Positions 46,255 through 56,697 of a stretch of 64,000 bases of DNA are shown piece by piece. Positions within the stretch are counted from its first letter, which is position 1, and the number at the start of each line of letters is the position of its first letter. A program made the translations under genes and the position numbers. The stretch comes from Meloidogyne chitwoodi (taxonomy: Eukaryota; Nematoda; Chromadorea; Rhabditida; Meloidogynidae): assembly GCA_015183035.1 (NCBI GenBank), contig JACZZP010000016.1, positions 744,001 through 808,000 of the forward strand, given 5' to 3'. Under the pieces are notes generated by a model that was not told the origin of the DNA, made no database searches, and worked only from the letters and a program-made list of their open reading frames with translations.

Positions 46255-48871
46255 TTAAACAAAAAACTCACAATTTTTTAAAGCTTCAACGTTATTAGGA
46301 TTTTGTAGAAAAATAGAAGAATATTCTTTACACATACCAATAATCCAAATATTGTATGTATCATATATTTCTCGGGTACTTTTTTGTTTATTGTCATATT
46401 CAATTTCTTTCCATTCATTTTCAATAACTTTTGAACTTTTTTTATTATTTTTTAACTCAAGTTGTTCCAAAACATATTCTGTTATTTCTGCCTATGAATT
46501 AATTTTTAATTAATAAAGTAAAATATTTTTAAATAAAATTACCAGTAATATTAACATTTCTTTTTCTTTAGTTTCAGCAAAAATAATCTCATCAGTCTCT
46601 CTACATTCCATTAAAATTTTGTCATATTTAATTAATAAATTTATTTGTTTATCTTCCCAAATTTTATTCAATTTATATTCTATACTTGTTTTAATTTGAG
46701 AATTATTTTCAAGAAAAAGATTTTTCATCCAACGGACCCAAAGTATTATTCTCAAAGAAATTCTGTTTGCAATAATTGATTGTTTATTTGATTCTGGATT
46801 TATGGCATTGGATAAATGTTCTTTAGTCCGATTATCGTCAGAAAACCCTAAAAACAATTTATTAAATATTTTTTAAATAATTTTTATTAATATATCTTAA
46901 ACAAATTTTTTCCCATAAAAATCAGAAAATTATGCGTTTAAAAAGTTGCAACTTTTATCTAAGGAAATAAATTCAATCAAAAAGTAAAAAAATACAATCG
47001 CAATTATTTAATAAATCAGTCATCAGTCCATTATCCGCAACAATTTTCCTCATTCTTGTAAGACTTCCAGGAGTCTTTTTTATTATATCTTGAAATTTCT
47101 TCAAATTATCTCTCACTATATTAACATTCTTATCTTTTATAAGAATTTGGACAATAAAGTAATAATTATCTAAATTAACTTTATCATCAATACAATTATC
47201 AGCATTCCATTCATCTAATTCTTTTTTATAATTTATTTTATCAGATTTTTTTACCGTACTGTCAAGATAAACGTAATTAACCTTTTTACTAAATTCATAG
47301 ATCAAACATAAAGTACGGGTTGTAAAGATATTTTCGTATTGTTTAACGTTTAAAATTTCATGTTTGAATTTTTCTATAAGCTTTGAAAACTAAATTTCAA
47401 AGATTAATTTTAAATTAAAGTTTTTATAATTTTATACATGCTTTTCTCGATCTATCTTTTCAATTGGAAATTCGGATCGATTATTAAAATTGTCAATTTG
47501 CTGTCTTAGATATAATGGGACATAAATGCGAAGTTCAATATTTTTAGATTCTTCAGATTCGATTTTTTCATCAATAAATTTTTTTAAAAGATAAAGATGT
47601 GATTCAGGTAACAACTTTTCTGAAAACAACAAATAAATATAAAAACTAATAAAAACTTTTATAATAAATAAATAAATATAGGTAACTTAAGTCAGTCAAA
47701 CTAATAAACGCTAACACGCCGATCACTTACAAAATAGATCGTTGCAAACTTAAGAATAAATTACTTCTGTTTATATTATGTATTTATTTAAGATAAATAT
47801 TCTGAACTAAAAATATTCTGACGTATAAAAAATTAAAAATACAAAACAGAATTACCCAAACAATTCAACATTATTCACTTAAATATTAATGTTCTGATTT
47901 TAATTCTGAAACTATTAAATAAAAGTACACCTAGTTGTAGCAATTCTGGAAACTTTTCTTCAAGTTTAAGAAAATAATCGTCTTCCACTAATTTAAGCAA
48001 ACGTTTTTTAATATTAATTTCATTATCTTTTGTTCTAATTTCAGTTATAATTGTAGATTTTGATAATATTTGATCACTAATATAGTAAAACAAAATGTCA
48101 TTTTTTACCTAAAATTAATATATGTTAAATTAAATTTACATATAATTTTAGTAAAACAAATATCACATATGGCTCATTACCTGTATCAGGGATGGGCAAG
48201 TTTCGGGTTTCGGAAGTTTCGGATTTTTCGGGGTTTTAGGTCATTTTTATTTCGGATTTCGTATTTCGGTTTTTATTTTTTTACATTTTATTTCGGATTT
48301 CGTATTTCGGATTTCATTTTCCAATTTTGCCCATCCCTGACCTGTATAATAATTATTCATATAAAATCATATTTTACATATATCAAAACCCGAACCAGGA
48401 TTAGAACGTGTAGTTCTTGCTTTTTAGAAAAATATATTTTAATTTAAATCATAATTGTGTATAATTCAAAAAAAAATCACTAATATTCTTAAGAGCAATA
48501 TGTAGTTGAAGGAAGAGAGCGATAAGTTACTCTGCGCTCTCTGCATTTTTGCACTTGTACACTTTCATTTTTTATCAATTTTATTTTAAATTTTTTATTT
48601 TACTTTTTAGAAAAATAAATCTTAATTAAAAAAGACCTTTCTCTATTTTTAAAATAATTATTAATTTAAATAGAATTTATTTAGGCTTTTAACTATTTAA
48701 ACAGAATTATCAACTTTTTGCGTATAAATTGGTAGCTAAAGGAAAATTTAAAAAACTTACAGAATTTAAACGGGACATTATAGCCTTCGCTGGATTTGAA
48801 TCCTTTCTGTCAATATTCCAAAATTCATATTCTAATTTATCATTAACATGTTTTATATCAACTTTAGGCAT
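46255..48871 (-). CDS. Unknown multi-exon gene, family A copy 1
   Basis: Six exons by eye: 48761-48871, 47931-48108, 47438-47619, 46996-47389, 46543-46847 and 46255-46491. The protein begins MPKVDIKHVND and is about 465 residues, rich in Lys, Asn, Ile and Glu and mostly helical. Recognisable conserved stretches versus copy 2 are SDQILSKSTIITEIRTKDNE, LLPESHLYLLKKFI, PGSLTRM and LRIILWVRWMKNLF. No signal peptide or known motif is seen. Its second copy lies at 61054-63458. The first intron is interrupted by a hAT-type MITE at 48187. I cannot name the family. Confidence 0.7.
48187..48339. mobile_element. 153-bp hAT-type MITE
   Basis: The ends CAGGGATGGGCAA and TTGCCCATCCCTG are exact inverted copies, flanked by the 8-bp duplication ACCTGTAT (48179-48186 and 48340-48347). 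The inside consists of TTTCGGATTTCGTATTTCGG repeats. It sits in the first intron of family A copy 1 and is absent from copy 2, so it inserted after the duplication. Confidence 0.9.
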
Positions 48872-49013
48872 TTTTTTATTAAAATTTTTAATTTAATTCA
48901 AAAAAACATATTTATAATCTAAATTTTTAAGAGCTTTCATTGAATTTTTAATGCCCTTAAAATTTTTCAAAATTTTTTGTTGGATTTTCAACCAAAAGAA
49001 TCAATCGACCCTT

Positions 49014-52000
49014 CTATCGGTCTTTTAAAAACTTTACCAATTCCTCAAGAATAATTGTCTTCCGCATTTCTTCATTAAACTCTTCGGTATAAAATAATTT
49101 TTTATAAAAGAAGTTTAGAAGATTATTTATTCTATTTTCATCTTTCAAAGCAATTGTTATGTAATCATTTCGCAATTTATCTAATATATTTTGTTTTTCG
49201 TGATCATTTTGACTTAATGTCTTAAATTAATTAATTAATTAAAGTTCAGATATATAATTATTAGATTTAAAAATCGATGCCAATTAGGTGTTTTTGGCCA
49301 GAAGAATTTTTTCACAGAATTTTTGTTAATGGAGAGGGAAAATCTCTCAATCACCCCAGAGTTATATCTAAAATTCTCATATTATAATTAATTAACGGTA
49401 TATATTCTTTGGCGAGGACTTCAAAATTTCAAGTATTGCAGTTGTATTTATAAATTTAAATATTTACCTTAAATACATTAATTATAAACATTTGAATATA
49501 CCACAAAATAGCATCAGAAAACACTTGTTTATCTTCCAATTTATTATTAAGAAGAAAGTTTTTAAAATTATCTTCGAATAAAATATTATCTTAATAAACT
49601 AAATTAATTTTAATTTCAATAATGTTTTACCTAAAGAATTTATTAGTTCATTATTTTTATTAAAAAGTTGGATTGAATTAAATTTTAAAGATGGTTGAAT
49701 TTCCTAAATAAATAATAATAATAATTTTATGTTATGGAGTAATTTAGATCTTTTCCAATTTTTTGAGTCCTATCGAATTTACGAGTCCATTTAAATATTC
49801 AATATTAATGTTTATATTAGTCAAAACAATTTTTTAAACAATCTAAGATTTAATTAAATGATTATTTTTTGAATTAGGGACAAACGACCACAATGTCATA
49901 ATGGTGCTGATTAACCCTTTTTTTTATCGTAAATTTTTTTGACACATATAGGTATATGTCAATTGAACCAATAAACAGGACATAAACCCAAAAATAAATA
50001 AATATTCCTACCTTTATTTGTTGATAAATCTCTATTACTGTTTTACGGCCTATTAGTTTAATTAAACTTAATTTACCCTTTCTATTCAAATCTTAAAATA
50101 AATAATTTAAATATAAGTAAATATAAAATAGGTTAATATTAATACCTATAATCTTTTTCTTAAATTCTTCATTTTGTTTAATAAATCGTTCAATATAAGT
50201 TTTGTGTTGTTCTTTAAACCATTGTTTTTGAACATTTTCTGCAAGTAATGAATCTGGATCAGGATATTTATCTTTTTCTTTACTTGTTTTATATTCAGTA
50301 ATTCTTTCTTCAATAATTTTTCTCTCCAGATCAATTTTTTTCCCTTAAAACTTAGAAAATTAATATGTTAATTTTTTTAATTTTTTTTGTTAAAATTAGA
50401 TTTTAGAGCAAATTTTCCCCGACTAACCATCTTTGGGTTCATTTTCTTTCTTCTCGTTAGACAAATTTCTAAGTAAAAACAAAATATTTTTTTATTTATT
50501 CATTTCTTTTACAGAAATTTCTTTTTGTTCATTAATACTTTCAATAAATATTAATATTAATGATTTATAATATTCCCAATTTTTGTTTAATTGCTTTGAA
50601 TTATTATTAGTTGATATTTGTTCATTCATTTCACAACTTGAAACCAAAATATCTAATGACTTTAAAGCATTATCTTTACTCAATAAATCATCCTCATTAA
50701 GAAAATTTAAATAATTTTTTAACAGAAATTGACAAAGTTGATCAGTGTTTTTTTCTGAAAAAATTAAAATTAATTTTTTAACTTAACTTTAAAATTTTTA
50801 ACACAAAAAGTTATCATTATGACTAGCTTTAAATGGGTCCACTCCTATACATCGAAATACTATTCATGGATGAGTCCAATTGGTCCAATTGCCATTTCGG
50901 TCAAATCTCGTTTAACTAGTTGGTCTTCGCCCAAATTTGGTTTTATTGGGAGTGTTTTATTACTTCTTCCTTTTTAAGCCTTGACAGATAGGTCTTCGCA
51001 TAAACTTGGCCTATTGGGAGTGTGTTATTACTTTTCCGTTTAAGGGATTGGACCTATTGGTTCACGATGAATAGGGTTTCGATGTAATAGGGTTGACACG
51101 ATTTAAATAAACAATTGACCAAAACTAATTTAAAAATTACCACTTTTAAGCATAATTGCAAAAGGCTCATCATTTAATAAAATTTTATTATAATCATTCT
51201 CTATTTTTAAAAATTTAATTATTTTCCATTTCACATTTTTTTCATTTAAATATAAATCATGAAATTGTTCATCTCCATTGTATATATTAAGCAATTCATT
51301 TAAATTTTCATTTAAAAGTTTAGAATTATAATCATGATAATGTTTGTTTATCTCATCTTGATTTCTTTTTTTAAATTCTACAAGATTTCCATCTTCATTG
51401 CAATAATACGTAATAATCATTTTTATCAAATCATTGATTGCTACATCTATTTTGTAATCAGTATCATGTAAATAATAATAAAAAACAGCACCCTTTTTAA
51501 AAAAATCTTCAGAACATTTTAATTTTTCTTTTTTTTCTTCTGATTTCTTTAATAGTTTAGCCTGTAAATTTTTTAATTAAAAATAATACCTTCGTATCAT
51601 ATTTTCAAGTGTTATGATTTTTTTAATATTAATTTTGGAATTTGGATTAAAAAAATGTGTTTGATTTCATCGCCCAGTTTAGGGTTCAGAAAAATTAAAA
51701 TCGGGATTTAAAAGAAGAATACTTTTAAATATCTTACTAGTGAATAGTTTATTTTTGCGGGGTGCGACCGATGAGAACCGGCATTTGAGGATAATGAATC
51801 TTTTTCCTTCATATTATTATATTCTTCCGCTTTTATGATTTCTCTCCATCCTATTTCTAATATCTTTGAAATTTTTAATCCAAATATTATGTTTTGTGTT
51901 TGTTCATCATCGAATGATTTAGTGATAATTTTTTTGTACAATTCTTTTTTATATTCAAGTGCAAGTATATCTAAATATTTATATAATAAATTAAAAAAAA

Positions 52001-53348
52001 AAATATTCATAAAGCATTCAAATAAATTAAATAATATATAAAACCGATTAAAGGTTTACTGAATTGAACTTTTCTGAAGAGAACAATTTAGATTATTCCA
52101 GGTAAAATTAAAACGGTTTTTAGTGTTTATAAGCTACTCAAGTCAGGTTTGAGTTGAACCAAACAAATTTAATTTTTCAGATTTAAGTAAAAATTAATTA
52201 ATATTTTCCATCTTTACCTATGCGCATGTGCATGGGATATTCCATTTCCAAATTTTCAAACAATAAATCTCCAAAAAATATTCGCACATTTGCTTTTATA
52301 CGCTTAATATTTTCAAAATCATTTTTATCTTGTAATTCATAAAAAATTTTAGCAAAGTCATTATTAACATTATCAACCAGCAAAAATCCTATTTGGTCAG
52401 CATTAAGAATATCAATTTCTTTTTTTTGTTCTGATGAACAAGTATCTTTTTCGATAGACAAAGATTCAGTTTTTGATAAATTTTTAAAAGTAATTTCTTC
52501 TTTTTGTTGTGGCTTAAATTAAATATTATTTAAACACGGACCAGTAAAAATTGAGAATGATAAGATTCCGTCGAGATTTTTAGGACAAAATACCTTACAG
52601 CTTCAATATTTACATGCAAGGAAGACGTTACTTCCCCACTTTGAGTGATTTTAAATGCAAATTAGTAACTACACCGAAGCAGTCACTAACTGTGCCGCTA
52701 AGCAATGTACTTGGATCATTTGTTTTGTACAAATCCAAGTGAGTTTCCTAAACACCACAACACTGATTAATAAACTAATATTTGACAATATTATCTAGGC
52801 TTTAAGGAAAATCATCTCCTTAGCTTTTTATTTTGCGAATGGTATTATAATTTCGGTAAATTTTCGAAACTTAAAAATTACCAAATTTTCCAAAACGTCA
52901 GATCTTAGAAAATTTTTTTATTTTAAAAATTTCCATACTTTTGGTTCTTTAAGACTAGAAATTTTTTCTTCAACAAATTTTAACACAGATTCTATTTTGG
53001 TCTTAGTTGATAGATCATTTTGAATGACTTCAAAATCTTTTTTCTTTTTTTCTTTTTCAGTTTCAATCATGCTGCTGTAATCTTCTAAATCTTCATTTAA
53101 AATAAAAGCGCTAATTTTATAATATAATTTTTCTTTCTCTACAATGTCTATGTTGTCCTCAATAAATATTTTTTTATAATGTTTGGGAAAGTCCTCTTTT
53201 TTTATTTCTGTAAGTAAAAAAGTTTAAAAAATTAATTATTTTTGGAAAAATAAAATTTACCATTTTCATTTGATGTTGCTTTTATCCAAAAGTATTCAAG
53301 AAGAAATACCATTAACAAAAAGTTAATTAAATAAGATAAAAACCTCAT
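49014..53348 (-). CDS. Long secreted protein, unknown family, copy 1
   Basis: Start at 53348. A signal peptide (FLSYLINFLLMVFLLEYFWI) is followed by an acidic, Lys-rich region. Supported exons include 53262-53348, about 52948-53209, 52198-52510, 51720-52010, 51140-51560, 50492-50690, 50146-50345 and 49014-49220. They code for Asn/Lys/Glu-rich helical sequence with no domain I recognise (for example NADQIGFLLVDNVNNDF and CEMNEQISTNNNSKQ). Several exon borders are unresolved. The same 3' end reappears near 63600-63790. Low complexity and secretion fit a rapidly evolving nematode-specific family; other roles are equally open. Confidence 0.55.
50830..51110. mobile_element. Imperfect inverted repeat in intron
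   Basis: ACATCGAAATACTATTCATG near 50850 recurs inverted as GATGAATAGGGTTTCGATGT near 51075. The interior carries two direct copies of a motif with GGTCTTCGC and TTGGGAGTGT about 75 bases apart. It has the size and shape of a MITE. Target duplication not evident. Confidence 0.5.
52511..52947 (-). other. Intron of the secreted-protein gene
   Basis: A less AT-rich patch (52600-52760) contains several stops in every frame and no recognised feature. Confidence 0.4.
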
Positions 53349-54280
53349 TTTTCCTTTTTATATAAATTAATTTAATTTATATATTTTTTAATATTTAATA
53401 AAATATTAAATATTTAAAAATTCTTTTTTTTTATGTTTAATCGAATTAAAGAATGGGAGAAAAGCTAGGCAATATAACTAAATGCCAATGAATAATCCTC
53501 TCTCATTATTTGTGTGGGGAAGATTTCGAAAGTCTTTTGAGTGTTATATCTAGCTAAAATAGATTTTCTCTGAGTGTATAACAAGATTTTTTTATTAACT
53601 TTAATTTTTCATTTTCTATAATCTCCTTAAATTATTTTAAAAATTTTAAAAGAAGGATAGTGTAAAGAGCAAAATCAGACATGTGTTGCCTATTGAATTT
53701 TTGCATGTGACAAAATTTGTATTTTGTATTTTTTCCTTTTAATTATAAATGTTGTGAACTTTAAAAATGTTTTGGTAATTAAGAAAAAATATTTATTCTA
53801 AAATTTATATTTATTTTTTCAATTAGATTGGGATTATAATAATTTTGCTTGCATCAAATAAATTCTCAAAAAATTTTTTTTTGTAAATTTTTATATTCTA
53901 AGTTGTCTATATATTTTTAAATTGTCCTTTTTAAAAAATAAAGGTGTTCCAATTTAGCCCTTATCTCTTGTTCATATAATGTACTATTAAATTGCTTTGG
54001 TAATATAAATTCTGATAAAGAATAATTGCCAAATTTGTTATATTTTTTTGTTTCAAAGGGAAAACAATATTTACACTTTTGGTTTACTTAACTTTTCAAA
54101 AATTTCATTATTCAATCAAAAGTAAATAAAGAATTTCATTTTTTATTTCGTTTCCGGTTACTCTTTTATATTAATTTTATTTTTTTCTTTTTTCTAAAGA
54201 ATATCTTAACCATTCCCTCTTTCTTAAATATATTTATTTGAAATAAGAGGCAGAGTAAAAATAAGGATTGAGAAAAGCCT
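53349..54280. other. 5' flank of the secreted-protein gene
   Basis: AT-rich; likely holds the promoter of the leftward gene. Nothing specific recognised. Confidence 0.4.
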
Positions 54281-55015
54281 CAGAGACGCTTGAGTCAGAG
54301 ACGCTTGAGTCAGAGACGCTTGAGTCAGAGACGCTTGAGTCAGAGACGCTTGAGTCAGAGACGCTTGAGTCAGAGACGCTTGAGTCAGAGACGCTTGAGT
54401 CAGAGACGCTTGAGTCAGAGACGCTTGAGTCAGAGACGCTTGAGTCAGAGACGCTTGAGTCAGAGACGCTTGAGTCAGAGACGCTTGAGTCAGAGACGCT
54501 TGAGTCAGAGACGCTTGAGTCAGAGACGCTTGAGTCAGAGACGCTTGAGTCAGAGACGCTTGAGTCAGAGACGCTTGAGTCAGAGACGCTTGAGTCAGAG
54601 ACGCTTGAGTCAGAGACGCTTGAGTCAGAGACGCTTGAGTCAGAGACGCTTGAGTCAGAGACGCTTGAGTCAGAGACGCTTGAGTCAGAGACGCTTGAGT
54701 CAGAGACGCTTGAGTCAGAGACGCTTGAGTCAGAGACGCTTGAGTCAGAGACGCTTGAGTCAGAGACGCTTGAGTCAGAGACGCTTGAGTCAGAGACGCT
54801 TGAGTCAGAGACGCTTGAGTCAGAGACGCTTGAGTCAGAGACGCTTGAGTCAGAGACGCTTGAGTCAGAGACGCTTGAGTCAGAGACGCTTGAGTCAGAG
54901 ACGCTTGAGTCAGAGACGCTTGAGTCAGAGACGCTTGAGTCAGAGACGCTTGAGTCAGAGACGCTTGAGTCAGAGACGCTTGAGTCAGAGACGCTTGAGT
55001 CAGAGACGCTTGAGT
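54281..55015. repeat. Perfect minisatellite, 49 x 15 bp
   Basis: The unit CAGAGACGCTTGAGT is repeated 49 times without a visible change over 735 bp. Because 15 is a multiple of 3 and the unit holds no stop in several frames, long frames run on both strands, giving five-residue repeats (ETLES, SQRRL or SSVSD). None has a signal peptide, splice sites or flanking domains, so I treat it as non-coding. Degenerate half-units continue to about 55140. A copy number this uniform implies recent expansion or gene-conversion-like homogenisation. Confidence 0.95.
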
Positions 55016-55225
55016 CTACGTAAGAGGCACTTTGCTGAGGAACATGAGTAAAAGAAACGTGATTTTGAGAAAGAGATAGTTGAGTCTGAGTAAGAAGCAC
55101 TTAGGTGAGACACTGAGTCTGAGTCAGAAACATTTGAGTCTCAGTATTTATGTGTTTTGTTCTTTTAAAAAGTTCGTAAGTTAAATGTTCTTATTGTCAA
55201 GATATTTTAAATTTATTATTTTTTG

Positions 55226-55266
55226 CTAGCGGAGTTGGACGCCCGAAGGGCGTCCAACTCCGCTAG
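55226..55266. repeat. GC-rich perfect hairpin
   Basis: CTAGCGGAGTTGGACGCCC and its exact complement are separated by GAA: a 19-bp stem with a 3-base loop. It is far more GC-rich than its surroundings, and lies between the minisatellite and the tRNA-like gene. Confidence 0.9.
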
Positions 55267-55362
55267 TATTTATAATAGTTATATGTGTAAGGGAGATCGC
55301 TGTTAGCAGTTAAAACGCTTAGGCGGGGGTTTAAGATCTATAAAAGAGAAAGTGAAAGCAGC

Positions 55363-55459
55363 GCCCCGGTAGCTCAGTCGGACAGAGCACCTAAGATGGT
55401 GAGCGAAAGCGCCTAGCAATAGCCGAAGGAGGTCGCAGGATCGACGCCTGCCCGGGGTT
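55363..55459 (+). tRNA. tRNA-like cloverleaf with an aberrant central region
   Basis: The acceptor arms GCCCCGG and CCGGGGT pair over 7 bp (one G-U). The D arm is GCTC/GAGC preceded by TA, as at tRNA positions 8-9. The T arm is GCAGG-ATCGACG-CCTGC. Between D and T arms lie 46 bases instead of the usual 22-37. They can form a CACC/GGTG stem with a 6-base loop and a small GC-GAAA-GC hairpin, but no standard 5-bp/7-base anticodon arm. An upstream TATAAAAG lies about 25 bases before. It may be an intron-bearing tRNA, a nematode-type long-variable-arm tRNA or a tRNA-derived small RNA. Identity not assigned. Confidence 0.55.
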
Positions 55460-55480
55460 AAACTTTTACATTTCTTTCTT

Positions 55481-55732
55481 ATGTTTGATGGATATAAAAA
55501 TAAAATAAATGATGATACACTTTATAATCTTGAATTAAAATTGTTTAATGAAATAAATTCTGGAATTTTAAATAATTTAACATTTAAAACATTAATATAT
55601 ACTGATCAATTAGCAAATCATGAAATGATGAGAGGATCTAAAAGAATAATAAGTTTATTGGTTATTGGAGTTATTGCAATGATTTTATTTTTATTATTAG
55701 CTTTTTGGAAATTTTGTTGGAAATCTCAATAA
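55481..55732 (+). CDS. Small membrane-anchored ORF, 83 aa
   Basis: A polar N-terminal 55 residues (YKNKINDDTLYNLELKLF, heptad-like) is followed by one helix (IISLLVIGVIAMILFLLLAFW) and a short KFCWKSQ tail. This is a tail-anchored layout. It begins 21 bases after the tRNA-like sequence and shows no introns. It could be a small membrane protein or an exon of a longer gene. No homologue recognised. Confidence 0.45.
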   Translation: MFDGYKNKINDDTLYNLELKLFNEINSGILNNLTFKTLIYTDQLANHEMMRGSKRIISLLVIGVIAMILFLLLAFWKFCWKSQ

Positions 55733-56697
55733 AATACTAAATTAATATATTTTATTAAAATTAATATATAGGTATTTTTTTAAATTAAATAATTGTTAAA
55801 CTTTTTATTAAATAATATTTTAAATCAAAGTTTCTTCATTTTTTTGAGTGATATTACAGAAAAATATGCTTCTCCTGCTGACTGGAATGGGAGATGACTC
55901 AAATAAAATTTTATAATAAAATTTTTATCAAAAATATATTTAAAATGAATTTTTCAATAAATTAAAAAACTGAATGTAAATAATATTTTTAAATTTATAC
56001 AATGTCCAATTTGTGGGTCAAAAAATTGCTAATTGCAAAACTTGGATTTCTACTTACTTAACTTACTATTTAATTAAAATAAATGTGAGGGCAAAGGTAT
56101 AACAGAAAATTAAATTATAAATGCTACTATTGAACGATTAAAAATTAGCTATAATTCGGAACAGCATTTAAAGAAAATAAGGTAATAAAATATAAAAAGT
56201 ATCAAAATTTAAATTTTTAGAGGTAAAAAAGAAATTTTGACAAATTTCTTTTTTTAATCTCAAAATCTTTTTTGTTTTATAAATTTGTTTTTCTTTTCTA
56301 CATAGATGTACATTGATACATATAATATCCGGATACCCGCAAATACGGACGGATATCGAAACAGATTTTTTGATGGCGGATCTAGAAAATTTGAAGCAAA
56401 AATTATAAACGGATATTCTCTGAGAATTTTCGGTCAATTCCTCTTTTAATAGAAAATTTCTTTCTAAATAATTATTAAAATGATTTTGTATTTCTTAAAA
56501 ATTGTAATTTGTTAAAATAATCTTATTTAAAATTATCCAAAATTATTTTAAATTTTTTTCCAATAATTTTTCTCAGAGAGGAATTATCCGCTAAAAGAGG
56601 AATTGTCATAAAACAATTGGAGAGAAATTTTCCGGGATAAATAGTCCGGAGAGGGATAATCCGGATACAGATATATATCCTACATTAAAATCACCAT
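55733..56697. repeat. PAP 3' flank, copy 2
   Basis: Collinear with 31290-32219. It contains ATCCGGATACCCGC near 56327 and, inverted, ATCCGGATAC near 56660, so part of it may be a small inverted-repeat element shared by both copies. No gene recognised. Confidence 0.6.

Noticed and set aside
46056..46271. Hydrophobic minus-strand frame after family A copy 1
   Set aside because: I tried to join it as a last membrane exon, but the splice phases do not fit and the frame is not kept in copy 2.
54234..55100. Long open frames on both strands (250-288 residues) over the minisatellite
   Set aside because: They exist only because a 15-bp unit without stops is repeated. There is no signal peptide, domain, splice site or conserved flank.
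55363..55459. Selenocysteine tRNA
   Set aside because: A long centre and an upstream TATA box suggested it, but the acceptor, D and T arms do not resemble animal tRNA-Sec and no TCA anticodon arm can be placed.
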